From Diphasiastrum complanatum (lineage: Eukaryota; Streptophyta; Lycopodiopsida; Lycopodiales; Lycopodiaceae), in contig CM055092.1 in the NCBI GenBank assembly GCA_029204225.1, forward strand, positions 62,894,692 to 62,958,691: a stretch of DNA of 64,000 bases. The letters are read 5' to 3'. Below, in pieces: positions 41,281-53,474 of the stretch. Every line of letters begins with the position of its first letter. Position 1 is the stretch's first letter. Both the position numbers and the translations under genes were made by a program. The notes below the pieces were generated by a model. It was not told the origin of the DNA. It was given only the letters and a program-made list of their open reading frames with translations, and searched no databases.

Positions 41281-42431
41281 TGGGGCAAGGGAGATAGAAG
41301 AACACGAATGGAGAAGAGAGCAAAATATTGCGGAACAGCTCTCTCGTTCTAATCGGCTGCTAGGTGCAAAAACAGTCTAATAGACAGCTTATGCTAAATG
41401 AAGTCGCAACTTTAAGTGTTCTAATTGCCCAACAAGATATATATAAAAAAAAAAATTTCATACTCTAAAATAACAGTACAATCCACCGAAGAGATTAGAG
41501 ATAGTTTGTGTGTGGTGCTACTGAAATCAGGTTCAATGTGAAGTATAGTTCTGAAATAAATGGAAGAGTAGTATGATAATGTGAGTTCCTCAGGCGTCAA
41601 AGACAGCCATCGTCTGATTAGAAACTAAGGAGTCGTAGACGTTTGTGTTCTGATGAGAGTGAGTAAACAAGCACGATCAAACAACAATGAAAATGTATTC
41701 AATCACAATAGGCATTCATCTATGTTGTACATAGATAAAAGCAAGCTGCTGCTGTATTACACTGAATCACAATACAAAATAGCAATTACAACCAAAATTG
41801 ACGGCGTAATTGGGAGGCTCAAATAATGCGTCTCATGGACGGAGCAACCCGTAATCTGTGCTTGGATTATCTCTTTATAGAATTCATCCGTGTATTAATT
41901 ACATTGAATGCTTGTCACCTAATTAGAAAAGTCGTTGTACTTGGAAGCATATGGCTTCTGTGATAGAGGCGAAGGTGTGTTTTAGAAGTAGTTAAACTTT
42001 TGAACTACGTAAGTGTCGCATTTCGAAGAAATGCGAACAAGCCAAAGCTGTTGAAAACATAGTGTATTTCTGCAGACTATTGAAGAAGTAATGTGTTTCT
42101 ACAGACTTGTTCTAAATGCAAGTTTTGTGGAAGTCGTTGAAGATGGCCAAGTCTTCAATGACTTCAAGTTATTAAACTTGACATCTGAATTTTGAAATTA
42201 TGACAGGATTGGTTACCCTTTGCTGGAGATCAGCCGGAAGCCCGTTGTAAACATTCTTCAAATAAATTGGCTGTCTAAGTTTGTGATTCCTGCAGGTATC
42301 AGATGAGCAAACGCAGAACCAAAATTGGTTTCACCTGACCCTAGATCAATGATCAATAAACATGCATGAAGAATCATGAAATAGAAATTAGTCATTCACC
42401 AAGGAGGCAACTGTGGGCTTAATTTCCAACA
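41281..42431 (-). repeat. Probable 5' LTR of the copia gag at 41 kb (about 1,151 bp)
   Basis: On the minus strand it would start TGTTGGAAATTAAGCC at 42,431 and end CTTGCCCCA, with a 6-base spacer before the primer-binding site. No second copy was found to confirm the ends. Confidence 0.5.
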
Positions 42432-43522
42432 CTGCTTACCAACTTAATGGAATCCATGAGCTCTTTGTTGCTAACAGCCATCAATTTTTCACCTCTAGCC
42501 CTCACACTCTACTAGGATTCAACAATGCTTGCCTCAGGAAGAGAGCGATAGCCGCCAGATTGAATGATAGCGAACAATGGAGGCTTAATGGCTTAGTTTC
42601 TACAAAGTCATCTCCTTCACATTAGTTTGCTCAGCTCTCTATATCATTCCAGCAATCCAACAGCCTACAACACTTTCATGTTGATGCTTTCCATCAGCTT
42701 TTAAGGCCACGTAGATTCCAAGCAGAGGACTCCACGACAAGTATCATATTGTTAGACTGCGATCAGAGCTCCTGACATGTTTTTCACTAAGACCCTGATC
42801 ACTTATTCCCTCAGTCGTTTTCTATCAATCACATAGCATGCAGATTGATTCTCTGAGAAACGACGTCAGGATATAACCCAGCTGTGACAGTCTTTTAACA
42901 ACTATTCTGAATTTTTGAAAAAGGCTAGTGATTCTCTGTCATGGTTACTGCTCTTCTAACATTGCAAGGAACAGTAGTCCAAAGATGATGATTGATCTAA
43001 ACTTACTTTCATAGCTTTATTTCATCTCAGAATCAAGTATTAGCAAACTACAATTCCAACATGATGTACACAACATGCAGCTTTACAGAAGGACTTAATC
43101 AAAGAAATCCTTAACCCACTGCATGCTATAACTGGAATCAAGCGCTTATGTTCCCAACAACTGATTCAGAACATTGTGGATTGATGCATGCTATTTACAA
43201 AGTTTACCTGAGTAAAATCCAACAATGAAATAAGTAACTAAATCAACCATTGCAGACTCAACACCATTCGAAAAACTTCCTCAAGAAATCATGAAATTGC
43301 AAATAGATTCCAACAAATTCGCAGCATCTTTTACCAAAAAAATCCATGTAGAAGTGCACTCTACTATAATTTCGAAAAGTATGCTACTTATCCGAAATTT
43401 GTGAATCCAACTCCATAATTCCCTTGAGAAACACAACACTTCATCCGGGATGTAAATCCAAGCGCTTCAACTTCCAAATCGATGTAAGCTTGTCTCAATC
43501 CCATCCATGACCGCATCTTAGC
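42432..43522. other. Unassigned sequence
   Basis: No coding motif was recognised. The right edge (43,388-43,525) has a minus-strand frame beginning MAKMRSWMGLRQAYIDLEVE, directly downstream of a primer-binding site. It could be the start of a retroelement leader or gag, but it is not recognisable. Confidence 0.35.
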
Positions 43523-43525
43523 CAT

Positions 43526-43538
43526 GCTCTGATACCAA
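43526..43538 (-). promoter_or_regulatory. Primer-binding site
   Basis: The minus strand reads TTGGTATCAGAGC directly after an LTR end CCTTACA. Confidence 0.85.
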
Positions 43539-44400
43539 TGTAAGGACCCTAAAGGATTGCCCCTAAGATGAGGACAGGAGAACACAATAAGAGAGACAAT
43601 GGAGCCAAACCGCCCAACCAATCCTAGATCAAAGCCATGCCATGTGAAGCAAGAGGAGAAGAGAGAAACTGGTGACCTAAACCCAATATGTCGACGAGAG
43701 AATCCCCACCTCATTATATAGAGAGTAGAGTCTTGTGCATGAAACCATGCAACCCCCATGCAGGTCAACTATAAATAGATCACATCTCTTCATGTAATCC
43801 TCCTGCCTATATCCGTCACACATACATGCAATACTCCATATGTCTCAATTAGAGTGTCTGGGTCTTCTCAAGGTTATTAGTCACAAACTGGCCTTGACAT
43901 GGAATTAAATCACGGCGTGACCAAAAATCTCAAATACTGGAGGGCCGATCTACCATATTAGGACTATTCTAGGTCCTTAACTGAAATATGGCCATAACAC
44001 ATAATCGATCAACAGTATAGTTGGTTGATTGCAGTAAATCTCAACCGCGCCCTCTAGGCTTATGAATACAAGTATAGGTCTTCACCAGATCTGATCGTTA
44101 GGCAATTAACTATTTTTGCAAACGACTTGACCAAGTTGGCTTCAGTTTCAACCAGATGGGATGATTGCTTACTAGCATTGGATCTTGATCCAAATGTCCC
44201 TCTAATGTTTGACAAAGTCCAAGACCAATTGCCGATAGCTAGATTGTACTATCAAGCCACGATGTTGGGTGGATCCTAGGGTCCAGATTTCTGGCATGGA
44301 CAACATAGAATTGGATTTTCGGCATAAATAAGTGTTTCATTCAGCACAAACCCATTTCAATACAGAGCACCTGGAGTTCACGAAAAAGGTTCAATACCAT
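43539..44400 (-). repeat. LTR of an unclassified element (right edge approximate)
   Basis: On the plus strand it begins TGTAAGGACCC next to the primer-binding site. A TATA-like CTATAAATAG near 43,770 (or its minus-strand counterpart) and strong LTR-like composition are present. The far end could not be fixed. Confidence 0.5.
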
Positions 44401-44539
44401 TTAATAAAGGTTTGACGAGAGGCCATGACGAGAGGCCAACCAGAGGCCAACTATATATCGTGGTAATTTTGAATCATTTGTACATGTTCTCTTCATTTCA
44501 ATACAAGCAGGTTGGCCCTCTTATGAAATGGATATGAAA

Positions 44540-44875
44540 TGTCCTTGCTCTCCATCTTTCTTCCTCTAACTCTCATGTTTTCTTTGGATTTGCTATTTGT
44601 TGGATTTAATGCTTATTGGCATTGATCATTCTTATGCTTTTTTTTTTGTGACAAAGAAAGGGAGAGAGAGAATATAAGTAAGTCTCTAGGATTGTATGTG
44701 GTGTTAATGGATCTTAGTGTTAGAGATGAATCATATGCATTTGTTGGATTATGAAATATGCTATTGCTCTCATGGGAACGAATCTTCGCGTGACAACAAG
44801 TTAATCCTCATCATCTCCTTGATGCTTGTGTGCTTGGATCTAGGGTTGAGAGAAGGATAGGAAATGCCCACTATA
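44540..44875 (+). repeat. LTR fragment, inverted partner of 51,570-51,895
   Basis: It shares long stretches in reverse complement with 51,570-51,895, for example AAATGTCCTTGCT..., GAATCATATGCATTTG, and GGTTGAGAGAAGGATAGGAAA. It ends GCCCACTATA without a primer-binding site. Confidence 0.85.
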
Positions 44876-46452
44876 GGTTAGAGCATGTGTGGTAGAGCGA
44901 GGGCTGATGGCTGAGTTTATAGGACCTGCATTGATTCACCAGCTATGTTTTTTGCCCTTTAGAGTGCAACCAGAACTTTTGTTGCCGCCATGAAACGTAC
45001 TATTTCCAATTAAGGATGGCAACGAAATCTGCCTCTGGCACAATGGTGAATCGTGGAGGTGTAGCTTGGCATAAAAATGAGCTGTTGAGGAATCGAGGAA
45101 GGGTGCGATCCAGCCCTGTTCCAACTTCTCTCTCTCTCTCTCTCTGTGATGGTTTTTGTTATGCATGTCCTATCCTAAGGGTGAACCGATTGCATGTTAA
45201 GTGATTGGCCCTTCTAGTGGTAGCATGTTTATCAATGAGTGTCATTGTGTGCTGCATGCTTGTAGGCCTTACTGGCTTTGCATGGATTTTTTTTTTTTGA
45301 GAATGTAAATTCTTGGAAAATTCAAGGCTTTTGGTCGTCCTCGGTGTTGCATTGGTGGTTACAAGAAAGCTGAGGAAATTATGGAACCTCGGTAGAATTA
45401 ATCTCGGAATCAAGTTGTAGTCAAGTTCAAAAAGGTGGTTTTTGAGAAATCTACTTAATTTGACCTTGAGGATGGATTTACCAATTTATCCATTTGAGAA
45501 TGGAGATGAAGGCAGTGGAATGGGTCCCAAGAAAGTACCCAATAATGGAAATTTTGATTTCCAGGTACTATGTTTTTTAATGGTTAACTCTAGAGTAAGA
45601 TTACTCCCAATGTAATGAATTAAATTCAAGAGGGTATGGATTTTTTAAATCCATATATTTTTTCTTTTTCGACCAATGGGATTGCCATTGCATTCTAAGT
45701 AATTTTGGTTATTAAAGAATGGAAACTAAAAGCTTTAAGTAAAATACTTGTTAATGTATTGTTATTAAATAGACGTATTCTTTATCCGATTCAAGGATTT
45801 TTGTTGAATACAGTAATAGAATACAATAGTCCAAATTTTAGATTTTCTATTTATATACTTTCATTAGTTGCATCGAAATGACCACTTTAACGAAGTAATA
45901 CTAAAGCCAATTAAATGAAAAGGAAAGATGGATTATCATTGGTTATGTGTCTAAGGAAATTTCTTATACCTTAGCTGACAAAATTTTCGGGGGACCAAAA
46001 AATATAAGGGAGGAAGAAAAATGGACACCTTAGTTAGTAAATGAGTTTGTGTTATGTAATTTGGATTTCTTCATAATCCCTGTGGGAAAGTTGCATAATA
46101 CCAGTAATGGAGTGATTTCATAGTAAATTTGACTAAAGAATTTTATTTAGTTGAAATTCTTGTTTGATATAATGTATGATCACGAGAATGACAGTAAATT
46201 TTAATATGATTTGGATGAATAAGGAGTGTATCAACACGTGGGTCACATTTTTGTTAGTACTGAAAAAGGCATGTTAATAATTATCTTTGATTGATAAAGC
46301 TTTTACTAACCAAAAATACTTAAGATGTGATAGTAATCCATGTGTAGAGCCTTATGGTTTGATCATCCTTTCATAAATGGATTATTATCCATTAGGAAAT
46401 AAAATTTATCGATTCTCCAGTGTTTGGTTATAATGATATGAACCTATACTTG
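44876..46452. other. AT-rich spacer, nothing recognised
   Basis: No protein family or repeat structure was identified beyond short (CT)n runs near 45,130. Confidence 0.35.
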
Positions 46453-46540
46453 TGTAGTGGGCATTTCCTATCCACCTTCAAACCTAGATCCAAGTTCACT
46501 CAAGCATCAAAGAGGATTGTTGTCAAATGACAAGATTAAC
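46453..46540 (-). repeat. Short LTR fragment related to the 51.6-kb LTR
   Basis: TGTAGTGGGCATTTCCTATC matches the LTR terminus at 51,570 (TGTAGTGAGAATTTCCTATC), followed by AACCTAGATCCAAG. It is in the same orientation as the 51.6-kb copy. Confidence 0.75.
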
Positions 46541-46879
46541 ATGATGACATTTGTTTTGGGACTTTGATCTAAAAAAGAGTAATATTTTTTGGTATTTTTT
46601 AGTGGTCCTAGTTTTAGACCAAAATCATGGTTTTTTTTTTAGGATTTCCTAAATTATCTATTAAAAAATTGTCAAAAAATAGATATTTTCAATAAAGCAC
46701 TACAAGTTTTTTTTTTTGCAAACTTCATAAAACCATCATAATTACAAATGAGATAACATTTTAAGACAACACATGATTTTTGAAACTCCAAATCCCATTA
46801 AAATACAAAACGACTTAAATTATATTTACGTATTCTTTTTTTCGAAGTACATTTTCTAAGGAATTTTCACTGATGTCTC

Positions 46880-47469
46880 TCAATTCAAAATTTGACATAA
46901 TCTGAACACTCTCGTTTTCAGCTGATGAAGTTGAAGACTTGTTTTTTTCATCACAGTCAAGTGACATACTTTTCTCAAAACAACATGCAATGTTGACAAG
47001 AAACCTTGTAAGTCAACTTTTCTCTGTTGTTGACAAGTTGAAAATGATGATTGTTCCATTAATCCAAGTTGTTCTTTCAATATGGATATAATTGACTTTC
47101 GTAGATTATTGGTCATTGTTAACTCAAAATTAAATGCCAAAACATCTACATCTTGTAAATTCAAATCATCGACTCTTGGTTGATTTTTTGACAATCTCTT
47201 TCTCTTGCCCTTCGGATCTACTTGCAACATTTCAAATTCGTACCTTCTCAAAAAAATTGATGCTGAAGTGGTGCGCAACCAATGGACACGTAATACTTTT
47301 GTCTAATTACTATCTTGATTGAACTCAAGAACTTTGGCAATCCAAAATGGATGTTTTTCTCTATTTTTGAAGCTAAAAGTGCAACAAGACTTCCAATTTG
47401 AATTTCATTCAAATCATCACACCACTTTATGTTTGCAACTTTTGCAATTTGCCTATTCTCACATATCAC
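46880..47469 (-). other. Two overlapping unidentified open frames
   Basis: One frame (47,248-47,469) reads ANIKWCDDLNEIQIGSLVAL and GLPKFLSSIKIVIRQ. The other (46,880-47,278) contains DPKGKRKRLSKNQPRVDDLN and later a Leu/Gln-rich tail. Both have ordinary amino-acid composition and partly overlap in different frames. I recognise no family. They could be parts of one decayed gene with a frameshift or intron near 47,260, or chance frames. Confidence 0.25.
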
Positions 47470-47559
47470 ATTTTTTCAATTTACAAAAAATTATTTGTGA
47501 AACACTCCACATTAGTTGTGAATTATCAAAGTGCTCTTAGATTTTAATTTTGAATTATA

Positions 47560-47880
47560 TTTTTTATCTCAATGTTTAATATAAGTATTGAAATTCATTT
47601 ATTTTTAGTTAAATTTTTTAGTTTTTAATTTTTTTTTAAATCTTCAGAAAAAATCAAATTTTTGAAAGATTTTAATTTTTTATAATTATATTTTTTTTTA
47701 TGATTTTTGGATATTTAATTATTTTAATATCTATAGTTTTTTGATTTTTTTTTAATTAATTAATTTTTTTATTTTTAATATTTTTCAATTTTCAATTCTT
47801 TTGATTTTTAAATTTTCAAAATTTGAATTTCTTAAAATTTCAAATTTTTTACAAAAAATTAGTTTCTAAAACTTTTACGT
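47560..47880. repeat. Extremely AT-rich, T-run-rich tract
   Basis: The plus strand is dominated by runs of T interrupted by A, with few G or C. No coding potential. Confidence 0.8.
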
Positions 47881-48040
47881 AGTTTCTCTTGCTATGCTGA
47901 ACATTGCAAGAGAAACTTTTGCGATGAAGTTGTCAACAACGTGTAAGCTGTGAACGAAGGCCCATTTTGAGTCCTATGCTCAGATTTTGAGTCCTATGCT
48001 CATCATAAGACTCAATGTGGGCCTTCGTTGTTTTTGTCGA
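47881..48040. repeat. Two adjacent hairpins
   Basis: AGTTTCTCTTGC (47,881-47,892) pairs perfectly with GCAAGAGAAACT (47,906-47,917). A second stem pairs AACGAAGGCCCATTTTGAGT (from 47,953) with ACTCAATGTGGGCCTTCGTT (to 48,029), with few mismatches. The loop contains a 20-bp direct repeat ATTTTGAGTCCTATGCTCA. Confidence 0.85.
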
Positions 48041-48939
48041 CAATGTAAGTCCATACTCCAAGATAGTAAAATATACCACTAAGGAGCATAAAAGACATCA
48101 ATTTTTTGAAAGTGTCAAACCAACCATTCGGAAGACTTTAAAATATAGAGTGCAATTATTTATTATTCGACTTTGATTTGAGTTTATATGGATGAGATTT
48201 TCAGCTTTGAATAAAACAACAACCCCATAAAAAACCCCAACAACAATACTTAGGCCCATCTTAGAGAAAAACTTAAAAAAATGATCTAAATGGAGCCCGA
48301 ACCTAATCATGCTTATCCTTGTTGGAACAAACTCGTTAAGTATGACTTGTTGTTAAGAGCTTTACAATTTGACCTAATTTATGTTTGAAGCCCTAAATAA
48401 TAGTCTTTACATCATGTAATTATGCTCTTGAAGGGGCCTATTCAGTGCTCGAGAAATCTCTTTTGAGTTATTCTAAAAAACCTGCATTCTTTAAAGCCTA
48501 TCGTTTTTTTAAAGACTACTACTCATAAAAAGGTCTACATGCTTCTATTGAAAATTTAACATCGATTTTTGACAAACTATGCTAGTTCCATTCCTACACT
48601 TTGTCTATCCAAGGGCGAGTCTCAATCCCTGTGCCTGCCTGGATACTTGAGTTTGCTAAAAAATTTGCTATGCCAATTTTTTTTTTTGCTATGCTCGACA
48701 TAAGAGAACGTTTGTATGAAAACGTTTTTTTGTATGAAAACGTTTGTTTGTGTCTCTTTTGCTTGACCTCCTCCTCTGGCATTTCTAGTGTCTTTAACGA
48801 ACCGTGTAGGCTCTTTCATGAGCCTTTGTACATCGCAACTACGAAACACTTTGTCAATGACTTCTTCAAAGATGAGAAGCTTCAAAAGAATTCTTAATCA
48901 GAAAACTTTTGTTTAGAATGCTCAACGTTGAAATAAGCA
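48041..48939. other. Spacer with a short tandem repeat
   Basis: GTATGAAAACGTTT occurs twice in tandem near 48,714-48,746. No gene recognised. Confidence 0.4.
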
Positions 48940-49066
48940 ATATGAAGCAGTATATAACGCTCGTGCCGACCTGTCTTTTGAACATTATCCCAAATACTTA
49001 CCCTGCAGATGGTGGTCAAGCGAAGCCATCGCTGTTGTCACGGGCGGCAACAGAGGAATAGGATAG
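48940..49066 (+). pseudogene. Truncated exon of a short-chain dehydrogenase/reductase (SDR)
   Basis: In one frame the plus strand reads EAVYNARADLSFEHYPKYLP, then RWWSSEAIAVVTGGNRGIG and TAG at 49,064. WW..E.IAVVTGGNRGIG is the N-terminus of plant SDRs related to menthone/neomenthol-type reductases. TGGNRGIG is the NADP(H)-binding TGxxxGIG motif. The rest of the Rossmann fold and the YxxxK catalytic motif are missing, and no GT donor follows, so this looks like a captured or eroded exon rather than a gene. The upstream codons run into a stop near 48,925. Confidence 0.7.
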
Positions 49067-50635
49067 AACAACCATTTGGAACCTTTATGAGGGAAATCCT
49101 AGGTTTATCAAAACGAAATAAAAAAAATAAAGGGCTTCCATTGGTATTCACCAGGTTACACTACTACAGAAAGAGTGCATAGCGACGAAAGTTAGCGATG
49201 AGTCTCTATCCGTTTTGGACGTCTATAGTAACAACTAACAACTCTCAGTCAAAGCTTTCTAAGTTATTAGCTGATCAACTTGTAGAAGAGCTAACAGTAA
49301 GGTAAAGGCAGCAGCAAGGAACTTGTAGATGATCTGCAGGATTTCAAAAGACCATCTTTCTCAGTTGGATGTCCAAGCTATTAGAATCCTGATTTTATTT
49401 ATGTATTAGTGTACTATTCTTATAGTTCATTAGCATGTTTAAGATGTGGTTCACCTCTATTTTTTCCTTAACTATGGCTTACAAGATCAGTTACGGTTTG
49501 ATTCAAAATCTAAATTTCTCGAAATAAATAAGGACTTGTAGCTCACACATCACTGTAGGAAAGAAAGCTTTTACAACAATTCTTTGTTTAATTGCCACAC
49601 ATTCATTCAAATGCTACCCAAAAGAACAATAGTGACTCTAGATTCCAGTCAAAGAAACCACTTAATCTATTAATGACTTGGTAATCTAGATTCCAGCCAA
49701 AGAAACCACTTAATCTATGTATGATAATAAATAATTAACCATTCTATTCACTTCATCTCAAATCTGCACAACATGCAAACATTTTAACATAGATTCCAAA
49801 CAAAGTGAAATTCTTTTTGGATATCCAACTTGAATAGACCAAAGCTAATCATCCAAGAAACTCTCACAAATTCTCTCAATCAAAATGTGAAGTCAATGGT
49901 GTGGAAATGGATCCTCGTCAAACTCAATTTGACAATAAACTATTCTTTCGATTACTCTTGGAGTTTGTATTTCTCACACAAATCTCATTATAGATTATGC
50001 TTTGTATTAAGTTGATCTAAAACCTTGGGCAAATGTGGTTCCAACCTTTTGTTTTAAGAGAGTCTCAAACTGTAAAACCCCTGATTTTAATCAAAATTGG
50101 TGGTACTAATATGAAGAGCAAGATTGATAATCTTAAGTGATACATTTTTTTCACAAACTTTTTAGTTGTATCTTGTACACATTTTTCAATACAATCAATT
50201 TAAGGTATTAATATTTTAGTCATCATAATAAGTCATACATAAGTTTAATGTGTATTTTTTAAAAATTTCAACAAACAAATTAAATTTAGAATTTTTAGAA
50301 TATTCAAATCACCTAAATTTTCAATTGTTTCTCCGAAAGTTAAACTTTCAAAGTTTGAAAATCTGAAATTATTCTTAAAAAAAAAAGCAATAATTTGTTG
50401 ACACTTGAAATTTGCAATAGAGACAAATTTGGAAATGAAAAAAGAATTAATAGCTTATGTTTTTTCATATTTGTAAACTATAACAAAATGAAAATTGTTT
50501 AGTTTTTTGATAATTTTTATAAATTTGACATTCAATATTTTGGCAAATTTTGAAACAATTTTCACCTTTTTGAAAAAACGAGTGTCTAGGTCCTCTTTTC
50601 TTTTGGTCACAGTGTTGGTTACAAAATTTCTTTTT
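49067..50635. other. AT-rich spacer, nothing recognised
   Basis: Contains an ~35-bp imperfect repeat near 49,637-49,720 (GATTCCAGYCAAAGAAACCA twice). No gene or LTR end was recognised. Confidence 0.4.
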
Positions 50636-51180
50636 TTTGACATTTTCAAAAATTTGTAACTTCCTCAATACGTAACGAAATGAGAAAAAAAAATTATGTT
50701 TATTGAAAGCCCTTTGAATGCTATACAACTCTAGCTATTCAGATGGAATAATAGGGAACAGAAGGTTGGGCGAAAAATGAATCAAACAGGGTAGAAAAAT
50801 AATAAAAATATGAAAGTTTTTGGTTTTTGACAAGTTTACAGAATTTTGTTGCCAACTTCAAAAATTTGTAACTTGCTCAATACTGAACAGAATCCAAAAA
50901 AATCATATGCCTAGAAGGCCCTTTCAATGATCTACAATCTTACCTATTCAGATTGAATTACAGAGAACAGAAACTTGGGCGGAAATTGAATAAAAAAGAG
51001 CAGAAAAAATAAAACAAAAAATTTATGGTTTTTGACAAGTTCATAGAATTTTGTTGTCAACTTCAAAAACTTGTAACTTGCTCAATACCAAACGGAATCC
51101 AAAAGACATTACATGGCTAGAAAGCCCTTTCAATGCTCTAAAATTCTACCTATTCAAATTGAATTACAGAGAAACTTGTA
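50636..51180. repeat. Tandem repeat, about 2.6 units of 205-212 bp
   Basis: The landmark TTTGTAACTT.CTCAATAC occurs near 50,655, 50,867 and 51,072. Each unit also carries GAAAGCCCTTT.AATG and TATTCAGATTGAATTACAGAG-type words. The units are diverged. The array lies in the leader just downstream (minus strand) of the primer-binding site at 51,549. Confidence 0.85.
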
Positions 51181-51548
51181 ATTTGAGTCTTGCAAACAAT
51201 CATGTGTCCCTGTAGCTGGTCTGCAAATGCACCAAGTCCTATAGCGATTTTGCTGTGTTTCTATTTTTAGGATCCTAAGCAGGCGACTACAGATCATAGA
51301 TCACGAGAGAATCAAACAAGAAGATGACACGAACGACGAGGTGTAAAAAGTTGGGCGAAAATTGAATAAAAAATGACAAAAAAATTAAAAAACAGAAAAT
51401 ATAGTTTCCACTCCTTTTTTGAACGTTTTTGGACATAACTCTCACAAATCACATCCATAATGCAAAGCTAACCCTAGCATGCCAAAACCAAGATGTCTAA
51501 ATGCAAGCTAACCATCATAAAATACTGAAAATGAAAAATTGGCATAGC

Positions 51549-51565
51549 TCCCAACAATGGTGCCA
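51549..51565 (-). promoter_or_regulatory. Primer-binding site, Tat/Athila-like gypsy type
   Basis: The minus strand reads TGGCACCATTGTTGGGA, close to the TGGCGCCGTTGCCGGGGA-type site used by plant Tat/Athila gypsy elements, and lies next to an LTR end. Confidence 0.7.
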
Positions 51566-51569
51566 AAAT

Positions 51570-51895
51570 TGTAGTGAGAATTTCCTATCCTTCTCTCAAC
51601 CCTAGATCCAAGCACACAAGCATCAATGAGATGATGAGGATTAACTAGTTGCCATGTAGAGATTTGTTCCCATGAGAGCGATAGCATATTTCATAATCCA
51701 GCAAATGCATATGATTCATCTCCAACACTAAGATCCATTAACACTACAATGATAGAGACTTACTCTTCTCTCTCTCCCTTTCTCTCTCACAAAAAGCATA
51801 AGAATGATCAATCCCAATAAGCATCAAATCAACAAATAGCAAATCCAAAAAAAACACGAGAGTTAGAGGAAGAAAGATGGAAAGCAAGGACATTT
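51570..51895 (-). repeat. 5' LTR (partial) of a gypsy-type element
   Basis: On the minus strand it ends TTCTCACTACA beside the primer-binding site. Inverted copies lie at 44,540-44,875. Beyond 51,895 the similarity stops, so the outer LTR boundary is unknown. Confidence 0.75.
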
Positions 51896-52139
51896 AATGA
51901 TCCAAAATTATCACTCTATATAGTGGATTTTGAGCTTTGGCCTCAAATCCCCTTGGCCAATTTCTACCTCCCTAACTATTTAAATTTGAAAAATTGAGGA
52001 AACCCATTAAAAAATTGGAGGAAACCAATTTGAATTTGAGTTTTTGTGGGAGCCCCTATTTTATTCACTAACTTGACTATTAGGCCCTGCGACATCTAAA
52101 GTCCTTTTATTGACTTGTAACTAATCAATTAACTATGTG

Positions 52140-52230
52140 ATCATCGGGTTGAACTTACATACGGAGGGTGCCAAATCCCTCTCACTTATTAACTAAGGTT
52201 AGGGTGGCCTCGATACCCTCCAACCGAGCA
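52140..52230 (-). repeat. Fragment related to the gypsy LTR at 34-40 kb
   Basis: GGGTGCCAAATCCCTCTCAC, ACTTATTAACTA and CCCTCCAACC match 34,330-34,400 and, in reverse complement, 40,590-40,665. Confidence 0.8.
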
Positions 52231-53470
52231 TAGGAAATAATAGGGAAAAACAAGTATCGATAAGATTTTACAAAAAACATACTGTTCACGCAATCATAGT
52301 TTTTGTAAAAACATTTGCCACGTTCAGATTCGCTTTCCAGCACTTCATAGAATTTCAAAATCACAAATAAACAGTCTTATTGAAAGACAAAGGTTAATTT
52401 TTATGATTTTCTAGGAAATGGAAGACAAGAATGTCGATTCAGGTCTTTGGAAGAAAGCTATAGATAAATAATACAACTCGTGCAAATCTAGACAAGCATA
52501 CTCACCATTGTGAGGTAGTGCGTTTACAAACAATGATACATTTCCAAGAGATTGCAACTCTTTTCTATAGCATTATAAAAATTATATCTAAGAAGGGTTC
52601 AATCTTTTCTAGCTTGATAAATTCTCTACCCAAGAGTAGCTTTGTACCACATTTTTTAGGTCATAGAAACTGAAAATAACTTGTATGAGTTTTTGAAAGA
52701 AGGATCATGCTATCATATATTATCTAGAACAATTAAAGTTGTTTTGAGGATAAGTAGCTCAATTAAACAAGCTCAAAATGATCAATGTATTCCATTATTT
52801 GACACTAATTCCAAAAATATTTTAGCATTAGATTAAAAATCGAAATGAAAATTTTAAAAAAGAAATTGAAAGTAAATTAGTAGCCAAGGTCCAAAAAGAA
52901 AAAGCCTATAATAGAGATGTTCTATGACAAGATTTTTGGACTAAATTCTTGTAAATCATTTTTTTTTTCTTTTCAAACGATTGTGGATAATTATTTTGAC
53001 AAGAGCCTCGACAATTTTACATAACCAAATGAGATACTTTAAAGGCACCTAGCTATAAGATGCACTTATTATGATATGAATAACAATAACACCCAATTTG
53101 GCCTTAACTTATATAATCAATATCAAACTACATCATACGCGACTAATGCTTACTAGTCAAACATTGTATGCACAACATGGTAAGATTTGAAATTGACTAA
53201 ATATCCATAGACGTGTGTATGTTGGGGGTGCAAAATTTGATTGTGGAGTCCTCGAGAGAAAATCTACAAATGGGACATCATGCCCCAGACTACACCCCTC
53301 CCAGAGGCCCCAACTTAATAGCATACGTCCCAAAGCAATAATCACAACAATCACAATGCTGACAGTAACAACCTACAGCAGCCACACACAATCAACTTCT
53401 AGTATTGATTATAGTGAGTTTCGCATTTATCATCTCAAGAAATCCTAATAATTTAATATTCTAGGACAAC
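52231..53470. other. Spacer, nothing recognised
   Basis: AT-rich DNA without a recognisable gene. Confidence 0.4.
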
Positions 53471-53474
53471 TAGA

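Noticed and set aside
44936-45413. Small frames on both strands near a CT run
   Set aside because: No conserved motifs; short and overlapping.
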